Positions 9,823 through 22,111 of a DNA stretch of 64,000 nt are shown here, piece after piece. The number at the start of each line of letters is the position of its first letter. Within the stretch, counting starts at the first letter, position 1. Under the pieces are notes generated by a model, which did no database searches, had not been told where the DNA came from, and saw only the letters and a program-made list of their open reading frames with translations. The stretch comes from Branchiostoma belcheri (Eukaryota; Chordata; Leptocardii; Amphioxiformes; Branchiostomatidae), in NCBI RefSeq assembly GCF_001625305.1, contig NW_017804065.1, positions 1,963,730-2,027,729 on the forward strand, in the 5' to 3' direction. The translations under genes were made by a program, and so were the position numbers.

Positions 9823-10808
9823 CCCTCATCAGTGCACCTTCCCGGACTGATTAATCTGTACACCTGGGGTCCGCGCGGACCCCAGAACATTTTTTTTGCT
9901 AATTTGGAGAAATTATCAACATGCTACCAGCTCAATTGTTTTGCAAACTGATGTGGGAACCTCTGTGTCCACATTACATACAAAAATCATACATTTTGAA
10001 CTTTTTCTATTTTTTGGTGAAGAAAAGAAGACAAGAAGAAATACCCGATCTTTAAACCCATTTCAGACTGAAGGGGCTTTTGAGGCCCAACTTTGATCTC
10101 AGATAGCGGCTAAACGGCTTGCGCTAGAAGTATCAAATTTGGAGACCTTTCCTAAAATGTCTCTGAAAAAGTTCATATTAGTTTAATACTGGTAAGTTGA
10201 TGTTTTTTGTGTTGCCATGGCAACGGGTTTCTAGCGGGCAGTTTTTTTGGAAATAGAAGTAATTTTGGTTAAACATAAAAATTTTCTGAGTTTTATATTA
10301 AATTACACTTCTTTTCCAACATTAATAACATCTTACATAATTAAATATAAGTTAAATCATTTAATATGCATAGAATATGCTAATTTGATGACGTCATTGG
10401 TCAAAATCCAATATGGCGGACTATATTATTAGCTCTGACGTCATATGACGTTAAAATTACACCAAAGTTATTAAAATTTAATTCTATTACTACACCATTC
10501 TCTGAAAACTTGGTAGACATACGATGACTGCATAAAAACATATATAAACGGAAATAATGTAATGTATAAGAACGCCAGTGTATCCATTATGATCGAAAGC
10601 CGGCTGGGGTCCGCGCGGACCCCAAAAGAAAATCAGATATAATTTTTTTTTTTAAATGGTAGAAACGGAGTTTTCTGCACTGTATTGAGAGACAACTTTG
10701 TGGGTGACAATTACCTAAAATTTCAGAAAAAAATCTTTAGAAACAAAAAAGATATTACAGAATATATAGTGCTGGGGTCCGCGCGGACCCCAGGTGTACT
10801 GTTTAGGG
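9823..10808. mobile_element. piggyBac-type MITE, family 1, 986 bp
   Basis: Flanked by TTAA at 9819-9822 and 10809-10812. The ends are CCCTCATCAGTGCACC and the complement of GGTGTACTGTTTAGGG. Perfect palindromes with the arm CTGGGGTCCGC lie at both ends and one further copy is internal (about 9864, 10604, 10772). The other allele has the empty TTAA at 19970-19973. No transposase. A second full copy is at 58982-59968. Confidence 0.88.
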
Positions 10809-11419
10809 TTAAATGTCAATCCGGCCTCTCTACTTTGCAGTTTCAATTGAGCTGTTCTTTAATTTCAATTTCTGTCAGTCCTGTCTCTTTATAGTACTCA
10901 GTTAATACGAAAATTATAGTGTTCCGTGCAGTATCCTACGACTAGACTGTACAGAGTAAACAATAAAAAAAACTAAACTAAAATAGCGACACTACAAACA
11001 CACACAACACTTAATGTTTTCATCTCCAGTCTCAATGACAAACGGCAGACATCTGCCGACATCACAGAATTACAGTTGATGGTCTTTACATTCTTAATTG
11101 TGTAAGTCTTGTAGACTTTGGTCTGTATACCTATTTCATATTTACGCACATGTATTACATAAGATATTTTAAAGATGTAAATTATGATGCAATTACTACA
11201 GTCATGCTGAAGGCTATTGCATAAACATGTTCATCTTCAGTGGTGTAAGACATACAACTGTACAGGACTGGGGCCTAATCTTAACTTATCGTTACATATG
11301 AGTTTAGGGGTAAATGGTTAAAAAGAAAATTATAAATCATTATGTTGACCAAACTGACGGACAACAGGTGGTACACACTTTGTAAGGCATAACAGCTGAA
11401 TATTCCGGATCTTACGCCG

Positions 11420-11950
11420 GAAATGGCTTTGTTTGGTTTTAGGCCCAAAGGTTAAACCTTGAACCATTGTCTGTGGTATGTTTGTTCAAGTTTTTTTTTT
11501 CTGTATGTTTGTTCCCTACCAGCGTGTTGGCATGCAACAATTACTGTTCATATTTTATCTTTGAAAAATATGATTCTTTTTCTTATGTCTTTTTCTGATT
11601 TATTTGTCAGTAAAACAATGTTGCATTGCCAAGTGGTTTAAACTGCTGGTTTCATAATGCTGGCAGGTCAACCCTGCGTATCCAAGTAACTTTAGTTGCG
11701 ATTTCCGTTTTTTTTGTAAGACCATGCTGATTGTATGGAGAGCATTCTTTTTAACCAAAGTGTTTATAAGTTGACGTAATGAATGATAATGACTGAACAT
11801 ACCTCACCTCACCTCAGAACTTCGTATACCACCCAAAAAAGACATATCTCCTGAAGCACCGTGAACACTAGTAGCTTTCACGGTGAAGCTGATTGCGTCG
11901 ATTCTAAGGTCCTAACATCGAAAGAAAACATATCAGTTAAGAAAGTTTCT
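11420..11950. other. Block nearly identical between alleles
   Basis: Differs from 20610-21125 at only a few bases, while neighbouring sequence diverges by several percent and by indels. It contains a 99-bp minus-strand open piece bounded by an acceptor and donor (11911-11813, DLRIDAISFTVKATS at its start) and a hairpin with arms CACCGTGAA and TTCACGGTG. Function unknown. Confidence 0.4.
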
Positions 11951-12071
11951 TCAATTCACTATTCGTAATGTTCTTTTTTGCAGTTTTCGTCTTTTTGTTA
12001 CGTGTTTTAAATTACATGTAGTCGATCCTGACATGAGTTGTGTGATTCGACAGTTTTACTTTCATTCATCA

Positions 12072-12101
12072 GGCAATATGTATGAAGACGTTGCAGAGGT
12101 A
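12072..12101 (+). other. Possible small exon, NMYEDVAE
   Basis: Acceptor TTCATTCATCAG, about 26 nt, donor GAG|GTAAAT. The other allele (about 21263-21292) reads NTYDDVAE, so frame and sites are kept despite substitutions. The motif resembles tyrosine motifs of receptor tails. No neighbouring exon was secured. Confidence 0.25.
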
Positions 12102-12388
12102 AATTAAATCACATTACTTAAAAAATTGTATTTGAACTTTCATTAAATATATTTCGTCATCAATTCTGTTATTTTTGTACCTAAATCATTTGTAATAATT
12201 GGCAAGTTCTTTAGCGGCCTTTTAATACTTATATATTATGTAAAATGTGCTCTATAAGAACTATAGTCTTCTACCTTAAGTAGTGTCATAAATTACGTTG
12301 TACATGGTTTGGAATAGCTTGAAGTAAATCATTGGGTTATGGCCGACTTGCGATAAAGATAAAGTGGTGCCGTCATTATTTATATTAA

Positions 12389-13250
12389 CCCTATCTAGAC
12401 CGGGGGGGAGGGCTAAAAGTGCCCGCGCCAACTTTGATGTCACATAGCATCTGAACGGCTAGGGCTAGAAAGACCAAACTTGGTGACTTTTCCTAAAATA
12501 TTGTTGGCAACAATTTTCTTTCATTGGAATAAGATAATAATTTTTTGTGTTGCCATGGCAACGGGTTTCTGACAGGCATTTTTTGCTAAATTTAGTAATT
12601 TTTGTTTTAACAATAGAATTTTATGGGTTTTATGTCAAGTTACTCATGGTTTCTAATATTAATAACATCCCATGTAATTTTATGTAAATTTTATCATTAA
12701 ATATGCATAATTTATGCTAATTTGATGACGTCATTGGCCAAAATCCAGGATGGCGGACCATATCATTAGAACAGGTATATACAGGTTATTTTCCTTAAAA
12801 TTTCATAAATACTTCAATTTCTTTTTCAAAAAAAGGTTTAAATGAAGGTCTTTAGTATGTTTACAATGTATTTTAGGCTTTATCACGAAAAAAAAACTAT
12901 TTTTGAAAATTCAAGATTGATGATCCAAGATGGCGGATATCTTAAATATGTATGACGTCATTTTATGACGTCACCGGTGTTGCTATGGGCAACATAAGAC
13001 TTAGTATACCCTAATATTCTGTCAAAAACACTTTTGTTAAAGTTATGTTGTATACCATTTAGTTTTCAGGGAAAAGCCTATCTAGACGGTTTTGGCCAAT
13101 AAAATCACATTAATGACGTCATAAAGATGTCATATTACGTCATAATGACAAAAAAATTGTAGATATGATAAATTTTTACTACTACACCATCCTCTGAAAA
13201 TTTGGTAGTCATACGACATACCGTTAGCGAGTTCTGAGGGGGGGGGGTAA
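12389..13250. mobile_element. piggyBac-type MITE, family 2, left part cut by gap
   Basis: TTAA at 12385-12388, then the terminus CCCTATCTAGACCGGG. The matching terminus CCCGGTCTAGATAGGG plus TTAA is at 28516-28535, and the two pieces overlap at 12944-13250 and 28173-28476. The other allele has the unfilled site TTAA at 22277-22280. Reconstructed length is about 0.92 kb. No coding capacity. Confidence 0.85.
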
Positions 13251-13271
13251 NNNNNNNNNNNNNNNNNNNNN
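13251..13271. other. Assembly gap (21 N)
   Basis: Unknown bases joining the first contig to the inserted allelic contig. The gap follows a run of G, a likely assembly break. Confidence 0.99.
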
Positions 13272-14440
13272 ACTGTGATAGAAAACATACAAGCACCGTT
13301 AAATATAAACTTACTGTGTTAACACACAAACAGCTCTGCAATGAAAGTGATGTAGAAAATATAATAATGTCACAGCAAATGGCTCAGATAGATGATGAAG
13401 ACAGATATAGTTGAAAACTCAAATTTCTTGAGTTGGAGAACAGTTTTTTTCTTAATAAAATATGTAACTTACCATCTCAGATAACCTTTCAATTACTATT
13501 TACCCTGGATAATGATTGTTCTGTCTGTTACAAGTACATACATGTATATACTATAAAGAAAACAAAACAAGCACTATTTTGATATTTTTCTTATTCCCAT
13601 ATCTCTCTAATGTGGACAGCACTTAATGAATGTTGCATAGGAAGTAAGATAGGAGCAAGACATATTCTATTAAACAAGATTCTTCAAAGAAAATTAATGC
13701 CATGGTTGCTTGAATACTACTGTTAGTCTTGGGTTCTGTATCCTGGGTCTGTGGACAAGTTTGCCTACGCCAAGAAACGTCTGTCATCTTTGCCGTCCAA
13801 TAAGATATAAAATCTGCACTTACGGCCCAGGTAAACTCATACTTTTTAGCTACGTAGCGGGATTCGACACCCGCGCTCGCTGTGTAGCGGGGACCATGCA
13901 GTTAGTTTATCTAGAAAAATGGCGGGTTTTACCCATCATGCATTTCGCGCCGGTAATGGCGAATAGGCTTATTAAAAGTAGGTACTGCATTGAATTGTTT
14001 TGGTAGGTATGTCAAACTTTCCTGCTTAAGCATTGGAATGTGGGGCATAAACGCTTTTCTATCTTGAAAATCAACAGTTTGCATTATGCCTGTTCCATCT
14101 GCCGTTGGCCATGGAACACGTGTTCCATTGCAGGTTAGTGCACGTAAGTCGTGCGTAATGACCCACACATTCAATTTTATGTGCCTAAGACCTTCAAAAT
14201 GTATCAAATCTCATCATTGTTAGTATTTGCATACCTGTAATAAGATTAGTAGCTTTCGACATTCAATGTGCTTGTTCTTGCATCTTTGTTCACAATTACA
14301 AAGCTACTATATAATTCATTTATTTGAGAATCTTTGCCAGTTTTACACTGGGGTAAGTTTGGAATAGTCCACTTTTGAGTGGGAGGGAGATGGACTGAAA
14401 TATGCTGTATTTGCTCCCAAGCAAATGTCGGCCTTTCTAG
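13272..14440. other. Start of the second-allele contig, no recognised feature
   Basis: I could not match this to the other allele and see no supported gene. It probably lies within the intron upstream of the 50-nt exon of the Ubl gene and includes allele-specific inserted DNA. Confidence 0.35.
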
Positions 14441-14686
14441 TCTAAGCTTCCTTTTCTTAAATAGGCATTAGATGTTAACACTGCATACATATGTGTTATC
14501 AGCCTAAGAAATCAAATCAACACATTAATCAATGTTTATAGAATTTGCACGTACACGAACAATGCACAACCTTCTACCCTATATCATAATGGCATCAACA
14601 GTACATCACAATCATTTTTATCTTTCGACGATATCAACATCGGATAAAACGTTATCTTATATAACGTCTTCTTATTTTACTTTCAG

Positions 14687-14736
14687 AAGTCGAAGAGATC
14701 AAGAAGGCAATAGACTCACTGATACAGGAACTCCAG
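14687..14736 (+). CDS. Exon, second allele of Ubl gene
   Basis: 50 nt with the same phases as 1938-1987; the encoded helix differs at one residue (Lys for Glu). Confidence 0.75.
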
Positions 14737-15801
14737 GTATCGTTTTACCGATCGATGTTAATTCTTATGTAATATCTTATATTTTTGTTACATATCATAG
14801 ACGAAAACAATCTATCTATAGCAAAATGGTTTGAAAGGAGAATAAATGATTAATTTGTTTTTCGTTTTAGGAAGTCGAACAGGAGAATGAGGATTCAGAC
14901 ACTGAAAATGGAACAGACGAAGGAAGGAGGGAACAGACTGAAGAACAGAACGTCTGGTAAGTATGAGCAAAAGCTGTGAAAATAAAGATTTCCATCGCAA
15001 TTTCGAAGACAGTAGTGTTTCTCTGCTAGCTTCAGATCTCCTCTTACAGACAAACTTATAAAATTTACATGATTAACATGTCAAATTAACTAGTCAGTCC
15101 GTAAATTATCGCATCAGGTTGGTAAATGATTGGATAGTATAGTTCTTTTTCTTTACAACCATTTAAAGGTCTTCATTCATTCATTTATTACCTTCGTCAG
15201 GTAATAAATACATAGGGGTTGCTGATTTTGTAATCGGTTATAACTTGGGGTGTGGTGCATGTATCTTTATAATATTTAGTAGGTAGGATGGGGTTGGAAA
15301 AAGGAAGGTCAACGTCAATTTTGGGTACTCTAGCGGATTTGTAAGGCACTACAGTGGGGTACATGGGTATTGTATCTCGTGCTGTGGACATGCTACGGTT
15401 TTGAGTGGGACGTAGATTCTTGAACAGTAAATATCTGGTGTGAATTTCAGCTAATTATCTGCTTTTTTGGAGTAGCTGTGGTCAATTTTATGACTAGACA
15501 TTTAATGTTATTATAAGAAACCCAGTAGATTGGATACCAGGCTACCTTCAACATGGCTATTATGGGAAGTGTTTTTGTGTGTTTATCCAGGTCGCGCGTT
15601 CGCCGTATCCTGTGGCGACACCTGGAGCTCCAGGACGGAGACCCCGACATCCCGCCCGGGGCCCTGGCGATGCTGATCCGGGAGGTGGGGGAGGACACCG
15701 TGGCAGGTGAGGTCTTACAGACTATCCTGGAGGCCGCACTGGAGCGGCGGGGGGAGGGGGGCACGGAGGGGGCAACAGGCGGGACTGAGGGTGCTCAGTA
15801 G
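14687..15801 (+). CDS. Second allele of the Ubl gene 3' exons (three exons)
   Basis: Exons 14687-14736, 14871-14956 and 15591-15801 correspond to 1938-1987, 2126-2214 and 4492-4702. All splice sites and the stop are kept; the acidic linker is one codon shorter. The intron after the second exon lacks the 1.67 kb insertion. If this is a haplotig these are alleles; if not, they are a partial tandem copy lacking the upstream ubiquitin-like exons. Confidence 0.75.
14871..14956 (+). CDS. Exon, second allele of Ubl gene
   Basis: 86 nt, in-frame loss of one codon in the Ser/Thr/Asp stretch, donor CTG|GTAAGTATGAGC uninterrupted. Confidence 0.75.
15186..15430. repeat. Truncated TTACCTTCG-family repeat (allele 2)
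   Basis: Allelic counterpart of 4084-4330. Confidence 0.5.
15591..15801 (+). CDS. Terminal exon, second allele of Ubl gene
   Basis: 211 nt, TAG stop at the same place as 4700-4702. A handful of substitutions, mostly conservative. Confidence 0.75.
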
Positions 15802-16199
15802 GACGGATTGGCCATTCGACCAAACGAGACGCCCACAATATAAAGATTATCAGCTGTAGATCGATTGTTCATAATTGCCCACCTGCATAATTGCGGTGCA
15901 CAACGAACCATTTAAAAAAAGGAGAACCTTAACGACAGCGGCCTTTGTCCGTTATTTGAGATTTGATGCCGCTCTTTTGTCTCTGACTGCATGTGCTTGA
16001 AGGAGAGACATTCTGATTTCTACATGATTGGCCCTTCCAATGATAAAACAGTTGTTTGTTGCATGTAGACATCACAAATGGGTGTAGTTTTAACACAGCA
16101 GTGACAGAAAAGAGTGGATAATTCAGTTCTGTTCAGCAAATGTACTCTAAATAAAGAATCATCATATTTTCTAACTCAAAACGAGTTGGGAGCTATAAT

Positions 16200-16530
16200 C
16201 AAATAGGAGACATATCCATCGTCTTTTGCTGTTTTACAAGAAGGTGCACGGTGTTACTCGCCGTTATTTGTCCGACCTAATCCCTTCAAATACGTATTTC
16301 AGCGACGTGTTCATATAACTTTCGCAACAAAATGAATCTAAATTCTCTGTTTGTTTCAACAAATCGTTTTGCTAGGTCTTTTGTTCCCTATTCTATACGT
16401 AACTGGAACAGCTTAGACCCGGCAACATGTAGCCATAGCTTTTCTATGTTTCGTATGTACCTGTGCGCCCAATCAAAGTTGAACATTTTAATTATGGCAA
16501 CCGTTAACGTTATGCCTCCGCCCTTTTAGC
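16200..16530 (+). mobile_element. Old LINE C-terminal remnant (allele 2)
   Basis: Same remnant as 5700-5960; MNLNSLFVSTNRFARSFVPY is readable, and frame breaks flank it. Confidence 0.75.
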
Positions 16531-17164
16531 ACGTTTTCGCATCTGCACCTGCGGCTTGAATGTTTTTTTTAGTGTCGATGCGAAAATATCTCCCACTTTT
16601 TTCGGCAACCTTACTGGGGTGATAGGGCTCTATCTAGACTTTCTCTTTTCGACGACGCTTTAGCACGCTTTTTTTTTAACTTTAATGTTCCTCCTGCTTT
16701 TCGTTCAAAATTAATTGAGAAATAATACGTCTTACCCAAGATTTCATTACTAAAAGTAAGTATAACTAAATGGACTTTTACGAATATTAAGTATACTGAG
16801 AGGACTCGTGCTACTTGTTGACGAGAAATCCACGCGATACAAAGTAGGAATATGACAAACAGGGCGCTCGGGCAGGGAAACATGCATTTTTTTTCATTCT
16901 TGTGAGGAGGACAAATAACATGATCAAGTCAGGTGTGTTTGTTTTAGACGAATACTTGTTACAAGGCATATATCATTACTGTTTATATTATCAGCTTTCG
17001 TGTCATCTTTATACATTTTCAGGTCATTTTCTGTGCCAAGTGAGCCTTTATAACTCCGGATTATATGCCAACATTATCTAGTACATTTGTACATGTGTTT
17101 ATTTCAAATTGTGCAGAATTGTGTTGTTAAGAAAACTAGATTTCTTTATAACCATGTTTTTTCA

Positions 17165-18290
17165 TTACCTTCACCAAGAAGGTTATGTTTTGTTGGTCGT
17201 TCGTGTGTGTGTCTCTGTGTTTCTGTCTTTGTCTGTCTGTCTGTCTCTCTCTGTGTAAACCCGAAATCATGAGAAGGCTTGAGTGGATTGACTTGATATT
17301 AGTACAATGTAGGTGGGAAGATCTTGATGAGACCTAGTAATGATTAGATTTTGCCCCCCCCCCCTCTTGTGCTGGGGTAGAAGTGATATAAGTTTGGGCC
17401 CCTTAGCCGCTTCCGCTTGAACTGCAGTGCCGTTTGTTTGTTAATATTCAAAATAGGATAACTCAAGAACGGTTTGACGGATCGTCGTGATTTTTGGTAA
17501 CTATGTATGAATGAATGAATGAATGACTGGTTTATTTGATCAACATCAACATGATCCTTAAGAAGTACATCGCAGCCAAATAAAGTGGCTGACTTACATA
17601 CTTTTCACATCAAGAAATAAGGCTATATACAAATTGGCATTTGGTACAAATATTAATATTTACATATAATAATAATGTTCTAAATGTGGAGAGAATACTG
17701 TTACTGTTCGTTTAGTAGTTTTATCATGTACGGAATCGGACTGTTCTTGTATCTGTTTGTTCGTGCTATGAATGTGGACAGAAGGTGTTTATTTCTAGTG
17801 TCTCTGGAGCTGTAATCGCCGCGGGAAGGAGGAAGCTTAAGTGATGCTAGATATTATTATGTGACAATTATTCACATATGGGTGTAATTTACATAATTTA
17901 TGAGGAAATTCTATAAATCTGTTGCCTTACATGATAGGACTAGCTTTTGGCACATGTTATTGCGAACGAGAGAAACACAGGCAAATATTCATTATGTAAC
18001 TTAAGACTTAATGTGCATAATTAATGAGAAAATGTAATTTAGCAACAGTACTGCATGGAATTTTATACGTATGGTATTTGAAAGTTGAATGAAGGTGAAT
18101 ATCATTACACATATCTTGTTTAGATAAGATATGCATAATTTGCATAATTTATAAGGAAATGCTTGAAATGGAATTCTTTGTTAAGACAAGTCTCTCTTCT
18201 GGTTGAGAATATAATCGACTAATGGACATATTAATAAGGACCCTGTTTACATAATCACGGGGACTGATCTATCATTTGGCGAAGGTATGA
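17165..18290. repeat. TTACCTTC-family element (allele 2), interrupted
   Basis: Starts TTACCTTCACCAAGAAGG and ends TTTGGCGAAGGTATGAG. It is interrupted by a retroelement end at about 17500-17832 that allele 1 lacks. Confidence 0.6.
17500..17832 (-). mobile_element. L2/CR1-like 3' end inserted in allele 2
   Basis: On the minus strand it ends AAATAAACCAGTCATTCATTC with a (ATTC)n tail, typical of CR1/L2-group 3' ends. The flanking sequence is continuous in allele 1 around 8095. Confidence 0.6.
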
Positions 18291-18332
18291 GATCGTGGAG
18301 TATTTCTATTAACACACACATGCATATAATTA

Positions 18333-18887
18333 ATGATATCAACCAACAATGCATATTCAGACAACGAACACCGTCATAAAATAAACACAGTCATATTCAA
18401 CTGCAAGCATATATATTCTGGTGTACATGGAAGTCAGGAAAATACAGAAGTCTTCACAATATCTCCAGTCCCAAGGATGAACGGCAGATCGAACAGTGTG
18501 AGCAAGTATAACATTGGTACAGACTCATTCACCAGCGTTTGGTTTTGCATCTTCATACTCTTTTGGGTATGGCAACATCACCATTATATCAGCAGTGTGT
18601 TGCTTTACAGATCTTTTGATTTAAGACCCTTTTACATCAGTTGTATCTTTTTAAGTCTTCCACTGTTCGTGCTCATATCAGATCACCTGATGGTAAATGG
18701 TGCTGCCAAGGTGTGTCGACTTAATATGATATCCTGATTTCTTACGTAACAAAAACTTTTACATTCATCAAAACCATTTGATATACATATAAATGCAATA
18801 TAACGTTTCAAATCTGCCGACATCACTGGAGTACAGGTAATGATGTTTAAATTACAAGCTGTGTAATTCTTGTGGACTTGAGTCTTT
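18333..18887. other. Intergenic, allele 2 counterpart of 8741-9290
   Basis: No secure gene. The same splice-bounded piece (LPLFVLISDHLMVNGAAK) is at about 18655-18712. Confidence 0.35.
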
Positions 18888-19448
18888 GGCCCTGTTCACA
18901 TGAAGTCAGTGAAGGCGCTTTACATGTGGTTTACCCCGAAGCCGGTTTCAAGTGGCTCCATCTGAACGCTCCGAAATCGCATTGAAAGCGCCTCGATCCC
19001 AAGCCACTTCTAGAGGTGGTTTCGAATCGGTTTTCCCGCATCGCGATTTGCGTCTGAACGCAATGTGATTTCAATGTGACTTCGCCTGGTCATGGATTAC
19101 GGAGTGATATTTCTTTCTTTATATGCAATACCAACTTTTACGTGGCAGCAACTTAAAGAGCAGTAATGGTCAAATAATGTGTCCGTTCTAGGGCGAGCTT
19201 CACCGCCTCTGGCGGGACCACGTCGGCATTCGGCCGAGATACGCTGGGAGGGGGGCATCAGCAAGCAGGTCGTTGACCTCTGACATTAATAACACGCTAC
19301 CTTGCGTGTTTTCATCAAACAGCAATAAATGCAGTTTTGGAGAATCTTGATGGGGCACTGTTTAAAAAGAATGTATGACACGTGGAGCAGATGTGAGGAA
19401 TGCGAGTTACCCGAATCGCGGTTTGGGTGGTTTCATATGAACAAGGCC
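18888..19448. mobile_element. Allele-specific MITE, 561 bp
   Basis: The ends GGCCCTGTTCACATGAA and TTCATATGAACAAGGCC are inverted (15 of 17 match). TTT flanks both sides and allele 1 is uninterrupted at about 9284. The 3-bp duplication and GGCC terminus suggest the PIF/Harbinger group. No transposase. Confidence 0.7.
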
Positions 19449-20609
19449 TTTAAAGCAAATCTATGTCTTAGGTGTTGCATAAAAACTTCATCCAATTTCC
19501 ATAAAATGCCCTTTAGTAAATGTTAACTAACTTCCATATAATACCAACGGTATTTGTAGAAGATTGTAAAACCTGTTCTTCTGTAACGCGACATTTAACT
19601 GCACAGGACTGGGGTCTAATCTTAACTTATACTTACCTATGAATATATAAGTAAATACTTTAAAAGATCAATAATTAAATCCTTACTTTGGTCACAATGC
19701 TGAACATCAGGTGGTGTACACATTTTTAGGCAAAAGGTAAGCAGCTATTCTGCCTCTAAATACAAAAGCGCCATTGATCTTAAAATGTACCTAATTCGTT
19801 GACATACTGATATGTCTGTTTATATTTGAATTTAACAAGGCAAACATTACGTGTTCTCATCATTTTTTTTACAAAATTAGAACAGAAAAAAATAACAAAA
19901 CGCTGTTATCAGTGCGATGTCATCAATGTTGCACAGACAAGTGGTTTTCAACTGCAACGTTTTAACAGCTTAAAGGTCAATCCGGCATCTCTACTTTGCA
20001 GTTACAATTAAGCTGTTCTTTAATTTCAATTTCTGTCAGTCCTGTCTCTTTATAGTACTCAGTTAACACGAAAATAACTTATAGTGTTCCGTGCAGTATC
20101 CTACGACTTGACTGTGCAGACCCAAACGTTTACAGAGTAAACAATAAAAAAAAACTAAAGTAGACTACAAGCGTTTCTTGACTACAAAGAACACCCAGCA
20201 CTTAACGTTTTCATCTCCAGTCTCAATGACAAACGGCAGACATCTGCCGACATCACAGAAGTACAGTTGATGTTCTTTACATTCTTAATTGTGTAAGTCT
20301 TGTAGACTTTGGTCTGTATACCTATTTCATATTTACGCACATGTATTACATAAGATATTTTTAAGATGTCAATTATGATGCAATTACTACAGTCATGCTG
20401 AAGGTTATCGTATAAACATGTTCGTCTTCAGTAGTGTAAGACACAGAACTGTACAGAACTGGGGCCTAATCTTAACTTATCGTTACATATGAGTATAGGG
20501 GTAAATGGTTAAAAAGAAAATTATAAATCATTACGTTGGCCAAACTGACGGACAACAGGTGGTACACACTTTGTAAGGCATAACAGCTGAATATTCCGGA
20601 TCTTACGCC

Positions 20610-21125
20610 GGACATGGCTTTGTTTGGTTTTAGGCCCAAAGGTTAAACCTTGAACCATTGTCTGTGGTATGTTTGTTCAAGTTTTTTTTCTGCATGTTTG
20701 TTCCCTACCAGCGTGTTGGCATGCAACAATTACTGTTCATATTTTATCTTTGAAAAATATGATTCTTTTTCTTATGTCTTTTTCTGATTTATTTGTCAGT
20801 AAAACAATGTTGCATTGCCAAGTGGTTTAAACTGCTGGTTTCATAATGCTGGCAGGTCAACCCTGCGTATCCAAGTAACTTTAGTTGCGATTTCCGTTTT
20901 TTTTTGTAAGACCATGCTGATTGTATGGAGAGCATTCTTTTTAACCAAAGTGTTTATAAGTTGACGTAATGAATGATAATGACTGAACATACCTCACCTC
21001 ACCTCAGAACTTCGTATACCACCCAAAAAAGACATATCTCCTGAAGCACCGTGAACACTAGTAGCTTTCACGGTGAAGCTGATTGCGTCGATTCTAAGGT
21101 CCTAACATCGAAAGAAAACATATCA
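20610..21125. other. Low-divergence block, allele 2
   Basis: Near-identical to 11420-11950, including the 99-bp open segment 21101-21003 on the minus strand. Confidence 0.4.
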
Positions 21126-21424
21126 TTTAAGTAAGTTTCTTCAATTCACTATTCGTAATGTTCCTTTTTGCAGTTTTCGTCGTTTTCGTTACGTATTTTA
21201 AATTACATGTAGTCTATCCTGACATGAGTTGTGTGATTCGACAGTTTTACTTTCATTCATCAGGCAATACGTATGACGACGTTGCAGAGGTAAATTAAAT
21301 CACATTACTTAAAAAATTGCATTTGAACTTTCATTAAATATATTTCGTCATCAATTCTCTTAATTTTGTACCTAAATCATTTGTAATAATTGGCAAGTTC
21401 TTTAGCGGCCTTTTAATACTTATA

Positions 21425-22111
21425 ACAGCGAGCAGATTATTATTGGAATGAGCAGAGCACTTTGGACTAATGCCTCTGACTATTTACAGCTTAGAGGTAC
21501 ATATCCAATCTTTTGTTACAAACTTCTCTGTTACATAGCGGATCATAATTAAAAATTGAAAAATCTCAATATTTTAGACGAAATCTTGAGATCTTATGAG
21601 ACAATTTTGAGATTTTTTTATGACAATCAGAAAATCCTAAGATGAAAAGAAAAGGTCTCAAGATCTTTCCAAATGTTTTCAAAGTATCTTGAGATTTTCC
21701 AATTAAAGCAATCTTGAAAAAACGTGAGATCTTTTAAACAATCTTGATATTTTTAAGCATCTCGAGATACTTTGGAAAAATCTCAAGATACTTTGAAATC
21801 ATTTGGAAAGATCTTGAGACCTTTTGTTTTCATCTCAAGATTTTCTGAAAGATCTGGAGATTGTCATGAACAATCTCAAGATTGTCTTTTAAGATCTCAA
21901 GATTTCGTCTGAAATATTGAGATCTTTAGAATGAATCTTGAGATTTTTCAATTTTAACGAAGCGTGAAGACCCCTACTGGGGGTCATTATAATCCGCTAT
22001 GTAACAGAGAAGTTTTTGACAAAATATTGGATATGTACCTCTAAGCTGTGAACAGCCAGAGAGATTAGTCCAAAGTGCTCTGCTCATTCCAATAATAATC
22101 TGCTCGGTGTT
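21425..22111. mobile_element. Foldback element, about 690 bp, allele 2 only
   Basis: The left arm begins GCGAGCAGATTATTATTGG and its complement ends the element; the arms extend about 130 bp through TACATATCCAAT and TGTTACATAGCGGAT. The core is built of AATCTCAAGAT-like short palindromes in both directions. Allele 1 is uninterrupted at about 12232. Short AT direct repeats (TTATA) flank it. Confidence 0.8.

Noticed and set aside
13710-14207. Overlapping frames of 92-98 codons near the start of the inserted contig
   Set aside because: No splice sites, motif or allelic support.
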